This document shows positions 51,001 to 62,820 of a stretch of 64,000 nt of DNA, piece after piece (position 1 is the first letter of the stretch; every line of letters begins with the position of its first letter). Source of the stretch: Ulva prolifera (Eukaryota; Chlorophyta; Ulvophyceae; Ulvales; Ulvaceae); assembly GCA_023078555.1 (NCBI GenBank), contig CM041203.1:3577981-3641980 (forward strand). Direction: 5' to 3'. The notes under the pieces were generated by a model. That model did no database searches, was not told the DNA's origin, and worked only from the letters and a program-made list of their open reading frames with translations. The position numbers and the translations under genes were made by a program.

Positions 51001-53128
51001 ACAGGCGCGAGCCACCGCCAGCCGCTACAGTGTTGATGTCCAGCTGCGGCGCCTGGATGGTCACACCGGCGGTCGTGCTCTCGAGTACGTGCTCCATCGA
51101 TCCGTCGAACCGTGACACGTCTGTTGATGTGCCACCCATGTCAAAACCGATCACCTACAGCGCAGCCTAGCGGAAGTAAACGCCCACCCTTGGGGGGGGG
51201 GGGATGCACAAAAACATCATGTGTGACACCCAGAGTTGCCTCATCTGTGAACTCCTTGTATCTTGCTACCTTCACCCTGACCCGTGCAGTTCTATGACAG
51301 CTTACAGAGACCCGATGGCCAAGTAGAAACTGCAAATAGCACAGCCACCAGCCTCGGAAACTCTGAATGGGCTCATTCAAGGTGAGCTGGGTTGCAGCGT
51401 CACTGGTGTTGTGGACAATCGCGGTGCAGAGGTGCTGGCAGGCAGACAACAAACATTTCTACTCGCTCTGACCGTCACCACTTTACCCTTTGGTGAACAT
51501 CAGAGCCATGAAGGAGTCTGCATGCACACCTGTGGCTGCTCGCCCTCTGCCAGCCCATTCCACTTGGTGGTAACTGCGTAACCAACGTAACCAGCAGCCG
51601 GGCCGGAGAGGATGGCTTTGTGGCCAGAGAATGCATCCGCGGGGCTCAGGCCGCCATCACTCTGCATGAAAGCCAGCTCCACAGCATCAAGCCCAGTGTC
51701 AAAGCCCGATCGGAACGTCTGCAGATACTTCATGATGTGGGGCGTCAGGTACGCGTCTGCCGCGGCCGTGAACCCACGCGCTACCATCTTCACCATTGGC
51801 ATGACTTCGTGGCTGAGAGACACATGTGTAAACCCGACCTCCCGAGCGAGCACCCCCACAGCCACCTCGTGCTCCGGGAACAGCGCCGCATGCTTGAGAA
51901 CGACCGCAATGCTGTCGATCCCGGCGGCCCGGACAGCCTCGAACGACTTCCGGACGGCAGCAGTGTCCACAGGTGCACGGATGCACAGGGTCTCCCCCGT
52001 CTGAGCTTTGTACATGCGGCCCCCACACGCCTCAGCCCTGCACAGCAATGCCTTTCATGCCGGGGGCGGGTCTGTGTGCTACAAAGAAGTCAAAGCAGTA
52101 GTTGTTGTGGTGTTGGAACCCCTTGTGGGGTCACACATGCAGCCAGTGCATGCATACGTGTGGAGGGTACCCTGTGTAGTGTCCCCCGTACAAATCAACA
52201 GAGCCCCATGCCACTGCAAGTATCATGGGGGCGCACGGAGCTGTGCGGCCGGGGCTGCCGTTGCGGGTGGTCTCTGCGTCGCTGACCGGCATGATGACGT
52301 CTTCTGGCACCTCAACGACCTGCTCGTACAGCAGGTCTGGGCGGTGGATGTCCAGGTCGAAGATCTTGGGCCGTGCCTGGTTGCCGATGAGCAGCAGGTC
52401 TGAGAAGCCTTTCGTCACTGCCAGTGCCGTGCGCTCCCCCTGCCTCTCTAGTAACGCGTTCGTCGCCACCTGTGGGGCATTGCGCGGTCTCAAGTTGGGA
52501 GGCCGCAGTGCGGCGGGGGTTCACCTTCGTCAAGCGCAGTGGCATAGAGCGCCTCTGAGGCGGGGAAGCGGTAGGGTAATGTCAAATGGCCGGCCTGTGA
52601 GGAGCATGCGCTGCTGGTTACGCATGGGGCGAAAAGCGCACTGTTGTCCCCATGCGTATACTGAGGATCCGGGACGTGTCTACAGGCTGTCCCCGGGGGT
52701 GAGGGACGCCACTTTCTTCCTCCAGGATGCGCCTGATGCCTTCTGTTGGCGCATCTTTGTAACTTGAGGGGTCAACAGATAGCAGCTTGGTTGTGCGGTG
52801 TGCCACTTTATCTCCACGAATCACCTGCAGAGCAATGTGTGTGCGCTGAGGAGACAAAAGCTGCTGAGTGTGCCTGTATGAACAATCAAGTGCGTCGGTA
52901 TTTGGCCGCCAAGCGATCCTGAAGCTGCTGCTGTCTTGCTGGCTCACTAACCGTGAAGGGCCATTTGTCACGTCACGACTCTCTGCGACTGCTCTCTGGC
53001 GCTTTCTGAGCGGTGATCGCTGCACGTCATCACGCCTGTAGCAGGAAAAGTACCTCACAGAAAACGTCGGTGAAAGTTCCCCCGCGATCGATTGCAAATT
53101 TCAATTTGAGGTCGCCAGTCAGGCCCAT
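45084..53128 (-). CDS. OXP1: 5-oxoprolinase (ATP-hydrolysing), HyuA-HyuB fusion (multi-exon)
   Basis: The enzyme opens 5-oxoproline to glutamate at the cost of ATP, as part of glutathione turnover in the cytosol. The start is the ATG at 53126-53128, giving [20 protein letters not shown], the first phosphate-binding motif of the hydantoinase A half. Further HyuA blocks: [20 protein letters not shown] (about 52800), [20 protein letters not shown] (about 52380), the long exon at about 52030-51540 ([31 protein letters not shown]), the second phosphate motif [18 protein letters not shown] (about 51150), and [18 protein letters not shown] (about 50290). The hydantoinase B half begins at about 48820 ([20 protein letters not shown]), then [14 protein letters not shown] (about 48150), [19 protein letters not shown] (about 46700) and [18 protein letters not shown] (about 46110). 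The C terminus contains [11 protein letters not shown] and stops at 45084-45086. All blocks are collinear with eukaryotic OXP1, and I see no inactivating change in the exons I can read. Confidence 0.95.
51192..51203. repeat. Poly-G tract (12 G)
   Basis: A 12-base G run in an intron of the 5-oxoprolinase gene; on the coding strand it reads poly-C. Confidence 0.85.
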
Positions 53129-53345
53129 GTCGTCGGGCTGTGCAACGTCTTGAGATACGCTGTGCAGATGAACACCTCCTGCTTTCCTATATACTAGACC
53201 TATTCCTGAGCGAATGGGATTGGTTCGTGATTCTACGTGGCGGGTCCTCTTGCTACGAGAGGCGGATTTCCGGCAGGTCAACCGGCTTGAACGGACGCTC
53301 GCCAGCATGCTGCAATGTTACAAAAACCTCGCAGCACCGGGTCTG

Positions 53346-53371
53346 CCTTTCACTTTCACTTTCACTTTCAC
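53346..53371 (+). repeat. (CTTTCA)4 hexanucleotide microsatellite
   Basis: Four consecutive units of CTTTCA (partly degenerate at the edges), about 220 bases upstream of the 5-oxoprolinase start codon on the coding strand. Confidence 0.8.
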
Positions 53372-53604
53372 ATCTGTCTCTGACGACTTTCGCAGTGCAT
53401 GTAGCCCCTGCACTGCGCGGGATTGCGGCACGTTATATTTTCATTCGCGCGTTAGTTCGGCGAAAGATCGATGTCGCAGGATGCACCACGCTCCCGCTTT
53501 CAAGTCTATCTGCTCATAAGATGGTGGTCAACCTTGAAGCTCGTGAGCATGCATATTTTGAACGATGCATCGTCTGTTCGGGTAGCGACTGCGTACGTCT
53601 CTGC

Positions 53605-53699
53605 GCTAGCTACCGTAAGGGAGTGATGCAGTCACAGCATACAGCGGTGCTTGTGAGCGCTGTGAGCTGTGACTGCATCACTCCCCCACAGTGGCTAGC
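53605..53699. repeat. Near-perfect inverted repeat / long hairpin
   Basis: Arms 53619-53638 and 53666-53685 are perfect 20-base complements (left arm GGGAGTGATGCAGTCACAGC). An inner stem ACAGCG/CGCTGT (53641-53646 with 53658-53663) leaves an 11-base loop. The pairing extends outward with four mismatches to GCTAGC at both ends (53605-53610 and 53694-53699). The total pairing is about 45 bp. It may be a miniature inverted-repeat element or a small-RNA precursor. Confidence 0.9.
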
Positions 53700-54031
53700 G
53701 TAAAGTCTGCCACTTGCCTCAACGTTCGCAGCGACAGCCTCACCATTTCAACTCTCTGTGTTCGAGTATAACACTGTCCTACAGGTGACTTGCCTCGTCC
53801 TTTTCTGAGATGGCCAACGTTGCCCATTACAATGGGTGGCAAGCTCGACAAAAACACCACAAGCCGATACAGAAACAGGTGACACAAGGAATCGATCTAA
53901 AAGATACCATGTGTGCCCTAAATTGTCCGCGGACAACGCCCTACTCCCTGTCCACACATCGCAAGTCGGTCTGTGTCTTGCTAGACACAGTCAGGGACAA
54001 TCATCATTCAAGGACTGTACACCCTAGATGG

Positions 54032-56256
54032 TCAGGCACATGCAGCGGGCACCATCATGCCATTCTCTATGCACCAGCCATCTCCTTTCTTCAGGACTGC
54101 TTTGATTTTCTTCTTGAGACGCTGCTGATCAGACTGCGGGTCCAGCCGCAGCGATGCCAGTGCCTTATCGACCGCAGCTGCCAGCTTGACGCACCCGCTG
54201 CCTTTCTGCAGCATCTTTGCAGCCACTCGTAAACACTTTTCCCTTTGTTTGTCTGTCAGTTTGGATGATCCGGCCTGTCCCAAGGTGGCAGTTTCGCCAC
54301 CAGATGCAGGATCCCCAGCTTCCTGTTCACCTTCACCACCACCGGGTGCAGCAGCCTGCAGCTCTGCTCTCCTCTGCTCAAACCAGTGCGGGCGGATGCC
54401 TTTGGCCCACACGATGACGGCACCACCCGGCAGCATGTCGCTGTTTAGATCATGGCACCCAGGCTGTGCAGGTGCAGCATCTGCCCGCTCCACCGCTTCT
54501 TCGGCATCGCCCTCCTGCACGCACCACAATGCGGCGAGTTGCATGACTATAGAATAATACGGGCGTGCATGAGTGCTAAATCGCCACGAAGTGAGGAGCA
54601 TATGATTCGACATCACATCGAAACACAAGGGCACGGAGGCAAAGTCACCTCCAGTTGGATTTGACTACAGCAGAAGACTCCGGACATGAGACGGCCATCA
54701 GCGGCGCACCCCATCACTCTCGAACGTCTTCTTCTTGCCTTTCCAGGCACGCTTCTTCAGCTGCCCGGGACGACTCCCGACACCCAGGCCCTGCTTGCCT
54801 TGTGTTTTGCCGTCTTGGGCACTGTTGTACAAGTCTGTTTGATCCTGTTCTGAGAACCCATCTTTCTTTCCAAAAGCCTTCTCCTCATCCCAGCCACTGC
54901 CTGCTGTGCCCATCCTCGCACCCCTGCACCATCATCTGATGTGCATGCAAGATCTCGCCATAGACAGGGGCCTGGCCAGGCTTATTCAGACAATGATACA
55001 ATTTAAACCTGGCACATGAGTTGCCATGATCACATTACTGTGTCGCCATGGCAGAGAATATGAATGCTGTAAAATTGCAGCAGCAGGACCTGCACCTGAT
55101 GTTGTCTAATTGTCCACGACGCCCCCACTCGTGACACTTGTATAGCCGTATTGCACAGACGATTGGTGTATGGCAAGACTGATAAAGCTTTAAACAACAA
55201 TACTTGCTCACAAAGCGACATGAGGTGCACCAGGACAGGCCTACCTTGCAAAGATTGATCCCCACCATCCCCGCTCGGTGTCAGTGACTGGAGCTTTCAC
55301 AGGCTGAGATGCTGGCAAGCTGGTTGATGCTGCACGCCGCTCCTGCCAATCACTGTCCGGCGTGGTGACGGGCCTCTCAGCTGTTTCAGCCTGTCGGGGT
55401 GCCTTCACCTCTTCAGGCTGCCTGGAGATTTCAGCAACGGCTGGCATATCACCTGCGCAAGCATCCAAACTGCTGTGATCGCAGATGAATAACAGATGCA
55501 CAAACACTGTTGGACAAGACAAGTGCACACACTGTCGGCCAACTCTGAGCATGCCTCATACAAAGCTGAGACGGTGACGCACCAAAAAGCGCAGTTTGCC
55601 CCAGGATTGCAGCTAGATCTGTTTGTGAGTAGCCTTTAACAAGCTTATTGCGAGCCCGCTTTGCATACCGAGCTGCATGGGCAGATGGTATTGTGTCTGC
55701 GGCTTTGGGGGCGTCGGGAGCTGGGGAGGCAGCTTTAGCTGAAGCCCTCGCTACGTCCGCTGCTGAGCTTCCATGTTCTGTGTCGGCTGTGCTAGCCTTC
55801 TTGCGTTTCTTAGTTTTCTTGGGCTTCACGGGTGGATCGGCATCCCCACCGTCATCAGTGGCTGCTGCAGCAGTGTTGACAACCTCTTGAAGGCCTTTAA
55901 GGATGCCAGAGAACTTGCACATATCAAGTGTCCAGTCCTGAGCCCTTGCTGACGACTCCTTGAGACCAACACCTGCCGTGTCAAATTTCTTCTGTGCCTT
56001 CACATGCACGCTGATACCCTGCTTGTTCGCTCCCTGCAGCCCATGAAGTAGTCAGCGGATCACTGAAGCCTCGTCAATCCGCTGTTCACAAAGTCCCGCA
56101 CATAGAGATGCTTACCAGCCCTTCCCCTTCTTTCCAACCCATGGATGCCAGCAGCTTGTAGGCCGTCGAATCTTTTTCGATTCCTTGATACATATCTCGA
56201 AACCTTGTATCGCTCAAATCGGTGTGGGAAGACATCTGCGGTTGCACTTGCGCCAT
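54032..56256 (-). CDS. G-patch domain protein (PINX1/GPATCH4-like, multi-exon)
   Basis: G-patch proteins activate DEAH RNA helicases, and this subtype is usually nucleolar and linked to ribosome biogenesis or snoRNA work. The start is the ATG at 56254-56256 (MAQVQPQMSSHTDLSDTRF). Exon 1 ends in ASMGWKEGEGL and splices to an exon whose product continues NKQGISVHVKAQKKFDTAGV and GLKESSARAQDWTLDMCKF, completing the G-patch. A Lys-rich segment (KPKKTKKRKK, about 55810) looks like a nuclear or nucleolar signal. A later exon (about 55450-55245) ends TERGWWGSIFA. It is followed by KKDGFSEQDQTDLYNSAQDG and KTQGKQGLGVGSRPGQLKK (about 54860-54740), the conserved C-terminal block of plant G-patch homologues. 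The last exon (about 54510-54032) is partly Gly/Glu-rich and basic, and ends VPAACA with TGA at 54032-54034. The exact paralogue is not settled. Confidence 0.82.
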
Positions 56257-56772
56257 GGAGCCGCCTGTCCGCGTGACTGTGATGGCACAGACGCTGACGC
56301 GAACAACAATGTACGGTATAATCAGACTACAAATATTTCACGACGACAGCAGGTAAACAGCATGTGTACACATCTCTTGGACGGCAAAGGAAAGGAGAGG
56401 TGCACAGCTGGAATGTGCACTTGCCTAGGAGGCGCAAGAGATGAACGGGCACGGACGCGGGGACATTCGCTGCGAAGATTTGTACACAGAGAGGCAGACG
56501 CAACGCTCCTTTGATTCAGGGGAAACATTACCCTCTTGTCCAAGGATTATGGACGCCGCATCTTCACCAGTACTGTAGCCGCATGCATGCCGCTGTGAGG
56601 CTCCACCGCAGCTGGCATGATCGTGGAGCGCCGGAGATCTCCGGCTTGACCGTTCGACTGAAGTGAATTAAATCACTGGGAAACATGAGGGAAATATTTG
56701 TCTTGCTTACTCGGCATTGCTCTCCGCTTCGGCCCGTACCAGGTGCATTGCAGTGGTTTGGATCCAAGCATC

Positions 56773-58834
56773 ATGGCACTGCAGGCATCAACATGCTCGC
56801 CCAGGTCGCGCGCACAAGTGGCAGTTGTCAGGAATCGGCATGAACTGATTCGTAAGCATGTACTTGGCTCGCGGTCGCCGATCACTGTGGCACGGACCAT
56901 CGCACCACAGGCTTTGCCGGAACTGGCGCAGGTGTTGCAGAGTGCTCCCTCGGCAGATCCCGAACAACCCACTCAGGCCGTTTATGTCGGCTTGGGACTC
57001 ACGCTGCTGAGTTTTGTTCTCACGTTTGGAGTCGCCCCTAGATTTAAATCGTCTTTCAAAGAGCCCGAGACGTGGCAGGAGGTGTGCCTTGCCTCGTCGT
57101 TGCGCTAGTACTCACACTGTCGCGAGACTAACCCCGGGAACACGACTACACGTGTATTGCCTCGAAGTTTCCACTCTCCTCGTATCGGGTGACGATGACG
57201 ACGTTTGCGGTCTGTCGTGACATGCTTCAGCCATGCCACCTGCCGGTGTCCGTTCATGCGGGATGACGGTGGGCCTGATACGCAGATCTATGGAGACTTC
57301 ATGTCCATCGGAGGTGTTGAGTCTATTGATCCGGAAGTTGCAGCGGTCAAGGCTAGCAAGGGGTAAGCTGCATACTTCCACACTCTTGCTTCCGGCACCC
57401 GGACTCCGCAGCATCCGCCGCTCCTGATCCCACAAGCCTACACGCCAACGGATTCGGTTGGCAGCATCCGCCGCCCCTGATCCCACAAGCCTGCACGCCA
57501 ACGGATTCGGTTGGAAGCATGACAAATATGTGATTCTGGCACACAATGCCTTTGGTGGACGCTATGGGTCACTGCTGCACTGATGCTCACTGTTCATTCA
57601 ACGTGCAGGTCTCTCCTGATGGACATCCGCCTGAATCGAAAATTTGAAAAAAGCACGATCCCAAATGCACAAAGCTTTCAGATTTACCAACCCATTTCTG
57701 GATGGGGTTTGGCGTCGAATATTCGCCGTGCAGGTGTGTCGGATCCTGATCGCCTGGCATGCCAATTTCAACGTGTCATGCAAAGTGTTTTCATGGCCAA
57801 GCTTTCGCAGACTGTCATGTCTTCACCCCGGTTCAGCGAGTGCCCCGATGGGGTCTTGTGTAGCGTATGCCATTGTTGGATCAGGCTGGGGCCCTGTCCT
57901 GCAGGGGCGCCACACAGGGCGCTAGGGTGTGCTGTAGCCTGTCCAAAAGGACCACCTCCCGGGCTTGCACATATGATCATGTTTGATTTATCGGTGTGGC
58001 TGTTGCAACATACCCGGCATCATGTCTGCCACCCACATGCGCGATGTTGTAGCTCAGTGCTTGTATCTGGTCTGTATCAACCCGGCTGTCCCCGTGTCTT
58101 CGCCTGGTCTATACTTCCATCACTGGGTATGCAGGCTTCGCCTTCTTTGGGATATATGGAACAGAGCGCAACCTGAATTGGCTGGAGGAGGTGCAGGCGG
58201 CAGTCCCCAAGGGTGCGCAGCCGTGAATGCAATTTGTTGTATCAAGTCGACAACAGCCAACCCTTGCTACGTCAGCCGTGCGTTTAGTCAGCCCCAGGTA
58301 TTGACACTGCCTTCCAGCCCCATGTAGTACCAGATGAGACCACCTCCATCTGAGCCCTGCGCAGTACAATCAGAGATCATCATGACCATCCCCAAATGGA
58401 CGCTGGCACGCCCCACAGTGGCCTCATCCACAGGCAGCGTCGGATGCAGTGCCAGGATCGCACCGTGTCTGGCACACCCACAGCCACTGCGATCCTCTTT
58501 GAATCCCTGTTGCGCCGCAGACCCTTTGCAATGCAGTCACACTGGCACCAGGCCGCAAGACCGAGAAGAGGCGCATCCCATGCATGCAGGCACTGAGATT
58601 ATTGTCACCTGTGACACCGGGGGCAGCCTGGAGCCCAAGCTCGGTGCCGAGACAGGCTTTCAGAGCCAGTCCCTCAAGGCAGCTTACTTCCTAAAGAAGG
58701 CCGGCTACCGAAATGTGAAGCATCTGCGGGGGGGCATCGCGCAGTACCGCAGGTCTGTGGGACCACTGGTCGCCGGGGCTTCGGAAGCACGGGCCACAGC
58801 CCCAGCTAAACAGAAATCTGGCATGCCTTGGTAG
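56773..58834 (+). CDS. Rhodanese-like domain protein, probably plastid membrane-anchored (multi-exon)
   Basis: The start is the ATG at 56773 (MALQASTCSPRSRAQ), giving a Ser/Arg/Ala leader that resembles a plastid transit peptide. A transmembrane segment follows (VYVGLGLTLLSFVLTFGVAP, about 56972-57035). The next exon encodes DFMSIGGVESIDPEVAAV (about 57296-57350). A further exon carries the rhodanese fold: LLMDIRLNRKFEKSTIPNAQ (about 57610-57670). The last exon contains TEIIVTCDTGGSLEP (about 58588). Its Cys sits where the catalytic Cys of active rhodaneses lies, although the loop differs from a standard CRSGxR/T loop. SLKAAYFLKKAGYRNVKHLR and GGIAQYRR follow, the usual end of the fold. The stop is TAG at 58832-58834. 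Sulfurtransferase activity is not assured; a structural rhodanese-like role in thylakoid or envelope is equally possible. Confidence 0.78.
57408..57513 (+). repeat. Tandem duplication of a 53-bp unit
   Basis: Units 57408-57460 and 57461-57513 differ at only two positions. They share GCAGCATCCGCCG, CCTGATCCCACAAGCCT and CACGCCAACGGATTCGGTTG. The pair lies in an intron of the rhodanese-like gene, and a partial third start (GAAGCATGAC) follows. Confidence 0.93.
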
Positions 58835-59722
58835 CAGTGCTGGACGTTTGGGGGGGAATTGTGGGTAGTATACATGAAGGATGCTGATGTCGCGCATGCC
58901 ACAGTGACACGTGGACCCTCAGCTCCTGAATTGTGCTTAGTTTTTTGCTTCTGTGTGAATGGCGTGGATGCGTGGGGGGTGTAGGTAGCCGTAGATGCAG
59001 ATGTTATCGTATGTAGTGCACTTTACATGCGTTTTGGGGGGATGCAGGCAGGTGGATCAAGTTTGTCTGGCTGTGGCCTACTGTGTTCTTGGCAGACTAG
59101 AATTATTCCACAGCGTTGCAAAAGTATGATGCGTGTTGTATCAGGGAGGTTGGCCTGTGGCTTGTAAGGCAAAAAAGCTCTCAGGCCTGAGGTAGGACCT
59201 CGACGCCAGCTTCTCCAAACTGCAGCGTCGACTCACTATTGTGTGCCTACCCAGGAATTGAGCATTCCGTGAAACCATGCACGAACGCTGGCCGCTAGAT
59301 GATGCCAAACCACCGCTTGTCATTTCCATCAAAGCAGGACCGTTACCGGTCCCTTTTCAATGTGGGCTCAGCCGAGCTGCGGTACTGGTGTACATCAATC
59401 ATTTGTATCCCATCTGCATCCCATCACGATACCTGCCAGCTTGACAAGATGTAGCCGATAAATCAAGCACTCCTACGACAGCCTTTGAACGGCTTGGTCG
59501 GATGCAGTACTGCTGAAAGAGCCGTACAGCCATGCGTGATACGAAAATTCTGTTCTCAATGCCACAATGCCATCTCGACCTGTACGTCAGCCTTGTGCCT
59601 ATGCAAGTAGCACGAATGAACGTCTATCTGCAACTACTGATGCCATGCTCTACCTGTGTGCTGTGCTCACCAAATATCCAGTCCACTGCCACTGGCAACT
59701 GTACCCAACATGCAAGCCAGTT
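58835..59722. other. Convergent intergenic region, nothing supported
   Basis: The rhodanese-like gene and the minus-strand membrane-protein gene converge here. I see no gene, RNA or repeat beyond short T/G-rich stretches. Confidence 0.5.
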
Positions 59723-62121
59723 TTACTGATCCACAGGCGTCACTTCCCCAGCAGAAAGCCCAGCAAAGCCCGCGTAGGTCTGCGGTGCTGAGCTGGCAGC
59801 CTGCTGCTGGGCTGCCTCCTGATCTAGCTGCCGCGCAATCCGTTTCTTGCGTAAGTAGTTCGTCAAGAACACTCCTAACAGCGCCAGTACGACGCCCAAA
59901 ACCAGCCCAAAGGCCCCTGCACTGCCACAGTCACGTCAAAACTAGCGTGCACGCTGCACATCCTGCGTCACGCTCACATTGAGGCTGAGGTATGTGACAC
60001 CTACATACAGCATTCGCTCGCCCAGATTCATGCCTGTCCACATTCCGCACGACGATGGCACGCAATTAGCACGGAATGCAACCACGTTTCTTTGCCAGAA
60101 CATCTACTGCAGCAGCGGGAGCAACATGCATTGCCACGGCAGGGGTGGGGCCGTACACACGCCGAGAAGCTCCCTATCGTGCTCCGTGCCAGAGTGGGAG
60201 TCGATGCACGGCGCAGCCGCGTGGGTTGCGGCGGTGTTGTCGGCGCTCACACTGGCGCCGTTGGGCTCTGTGAAGAAAGTCACCCCCTCGGGACTGGGTG
60301 CAGTGCAGCCAAGGTCAATGCAGTCACAGCCCTCACCCCCGGGCAGCATCTCGCACGGCTCGAAAGTGATGTATGGAGGGACGTACGGCACAAAGTCGAC
60401 AAAATCGTAGCTGTGCGCGACGGGGTTCTGCACAGCGACGCGACCGGGCTCGTGAGGGTGAGGCACAGGTAAGGGCAGTCCAGACTGCAAGTTTGCTGAT
60501 CCGCTATCTGTGCGTGTATGGATGCATGCACATCAGACGGCGAGGCAGAGCTGCAGCTAGTCCAGTCAACTAGCACGCGCATGGAAGGCATGCGCAAGAA
60601 CGGCTGCACAGCTGCATGCACAGAGAGGGTGACCATCGTTGGCCGTACATATGCCCCGTCTGCATGTTGGTGGGCATGCACAGGCGCACCGTGCCATCGG
60701 CAGCCGTCTCCCGCCCCTTGAGCGCGACCCGCTGCAGTATCCGGTACCCACTGCTGGGTCCGAAGTGCCACTCTGGAGTCGAAAAGTATAGATGCACAGT
60801 ATAGCGGCCTAGAATATCGGCGGAGTCACTGCTGTTCCGCACAGCCTCTCTGTACACCCACTCCTCCACCGGAACGCCCCTGAAGCCCACAGCGACCTGT
60901 TGCCCCAGCCACACAGGCTTACACAGTCTGATCACTATGCCACCGCGTGCGTATGCACAGAAGCAGTCTGCAAAATCACACGAGCGCATTGCATGGTCAA
61001 GGCAGCGGCTTGGATCAACGGGCGAGACAGCACGGGGAACTGCTGATTGGAGGCGCAACAGTGCAGCCAGGCAGCAGGGCAGCCCGCAATGCGCGGTGCA
61101 ACTGGCCGACGCACCTGACGAGGTCTGGGAAGCTTGCTGCAGGCGGCTGGAACTCTGCCGCGACGCCACTGCTGCTCAGGAAGCCAAGGAAACGGGCTGA
61201 GCTTGCAATCTGGTTGCCTTCAAAGACGACCAGGTTGTTCTTGGGGTCCAGCGGCTCAGACGTGCATACACCGTTCGGGTATGTTGCATTAGGAGCAAAC
61301 ATCTGCCACATTTTGCCATTCTTGTAGTCTGTCAGTACTCGCACGTAGCCTGCCAGGGCACTGTGGAAGGAGAACATGGCCGAGTTGCAGGCAGCACTAT
61401 AGGACTCGTACACGTGGAACGTGTAGCCCTTCTCTGTAATGCTTGCCTCTATGCCTGCACGATCGTGCGACACGGCTTGCATGCCTTGATCACACCGCAG
61501 CATGATCTATGTCCCAATGGACCTAGCCATGCCATAACACACTGTGACACGGAACTTGCTGATGATCAAGGGGCAGCCACCTGTGGCTGTGTGTGGGCCA
61601 TCTCCGTGCAGGTAAGAGATATCTTCGTACTCATATACAACTGGCTTTCAGTTCAGGGTGGGTTCATCTGGCTTTGGCAGATGCAACATGCATGCCGAGC
61701 GGTGAGCCGATCACAGCACAGCGTCCGTGCAGCATGCTGTAGATATAGGTTACATCTACAGCAGGCAGGAGGGACAGGGGGCATGGACAGGCACACCTGT
61801 GTGGAATGATTCCGGAAAGTCCGGGGTGGTCGGCATCGGAGGGGCTGCACACACAGGTCGAGTGAGAGAGGCGCCCATGCCTGTTGTGGCTGAGGGCATT
61901 TCTAGGGCCAGTGCATGCACGCCTGCGACAAGTGCAAGTCCGCGATGTAGCAGTAGAGCGAGGCCGCTACGCGCTGCAGGACATGGTGTATATAGGCTAT
62001 GCGGTGACACCTGAGTGCAGGGACGTGACAAGGTCAGCACAAGAAGACCACTGAGTAGGCGCAGTGCGCACAGGGCGCAAAATTGGGGTCAAGCAGGCGG
62101 CAGGCACAGATGGTGTGACAC

Positions 62122-62152
<31 letters not shown>

Positions 62153-62820
62153 ACCCCCACACACAGAGGCTCGGACTGGTCTGCAAGCTATTCAAGACGC
62201 TGCATGCTTTGGGTTGAGTTTGACGTAATGGCTAGCGTTTGTAGGGTGCTAGCATCATGCGTTGCTGGCTTCATGCAGGACTATGTGTCACCCTTTGTGG
62301 CTGGGATGTACAGGCTCAGGCAAAGGGCATGCCGTATGCAGGGGGTACGGTAGCCGCGCACCCCGCAGCTGCGGCTGGCTCTCCGCTGTGGCCAGCACAA
62401 CACATAGCGCATTGTTGCGGTCCATGACGATCTTCTGTGGGCTGAGCTCATGCGTGACGGTGGTCATCCCGTTCGTGCGTGTGGCGGTGCCATCATCGAG
62501 CTCCCAGTCCAGCCGCCTATCTGAGATGCCGTATGCATTACTGGTGGCTGCAACGTCCGTGTCGTTGCACGCCTACAGCAGCATGATGAGTGTCAAGCAT
62601 GATGTGCACTGCTCCTGCCACCTGACATCAGGTGAACTTGTGCCTTGGACATTGGCTCCTGGCGGTCTCGCGCTTGTGTACAAGTTGTTGGGTATGTGTG
62701 TATGAGGTGCACCATGCAGCCATACACATACATTTTGCGAAGTTGTGGACCCAGAGATGGCGTCAGATGCAGGAGCTACTTCGCGTGGGGCCAATCACCT
62801 CGAGGCCACAGTAATCCTTA
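59723..62820 (-). CDS. Unrecognised type I membrane protein with Cys-containing ectodomain (multi-exon)
   Basis: I do not recognise the family. From the 5' side (high coordinates), exons include LDWELDDGTATRTNGMTTV then SPQKIVMDRNNALCVVLA (about 62520-62390). An exon at about 61500-61150 reads ITEKGYTFHVYESYSAACNS, GKMWQMFAPNATYPNGVCTS and NNLVVFEGNQIASSARFLGF. An exon at about 61000-60640 includes VAVGFRGVPVEEWVYREAV and DILGRYTVHLYFSTPEWHFG. An exon at about 60480-60110 contains YDFVDFVPYVPPYITFEPCE and a Cys pair (GCDCIDLGC). The last exon is a transmembrane helix (GLVLGVVLALLGVFLTNYL) followed by a basic stop-transfer RKKR and a short Gln/Ala-rich cytosolic tail, ending TAA at 59723-59725. 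The arrangement suggests a single-pass surface or secretory-pathway protein. The 5' end is unresolved and could reach about 63370. Confidence 0.6.
62124..62152. repeat. Poly-C tract (29 C)
   Basis: An uninterrupted run of 29 C, followed by ACCCCCACACACA. It lies in an apparent intron of the minus-strand membrane-protein gene. Confidence 0.9.

Larger units (their letters stand above)
53129..54031. promoter_or_regulatory. Region between the G-patch gene 3' end and the 5-oxoprolinase start
   Basis: Both flanking genes run on the minus strand, so this stretch contains the 5-oxoprolinase promoter and the end of the G-patch transcript. It holds four tandem CTTTCA units (53346-53371) and a long hairpin (53605-53699). 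No coding signature was found. Confidence 0.5.

Noticed and set aside
60640-61170. Idea that the unrecognised membrane protein is a malectin-like or HAP2-type surface protein
   Set aside because: The phrase GRYTVHLYF recalls malectin-like folds, but no other signature of either family is present, so no family was assigned.
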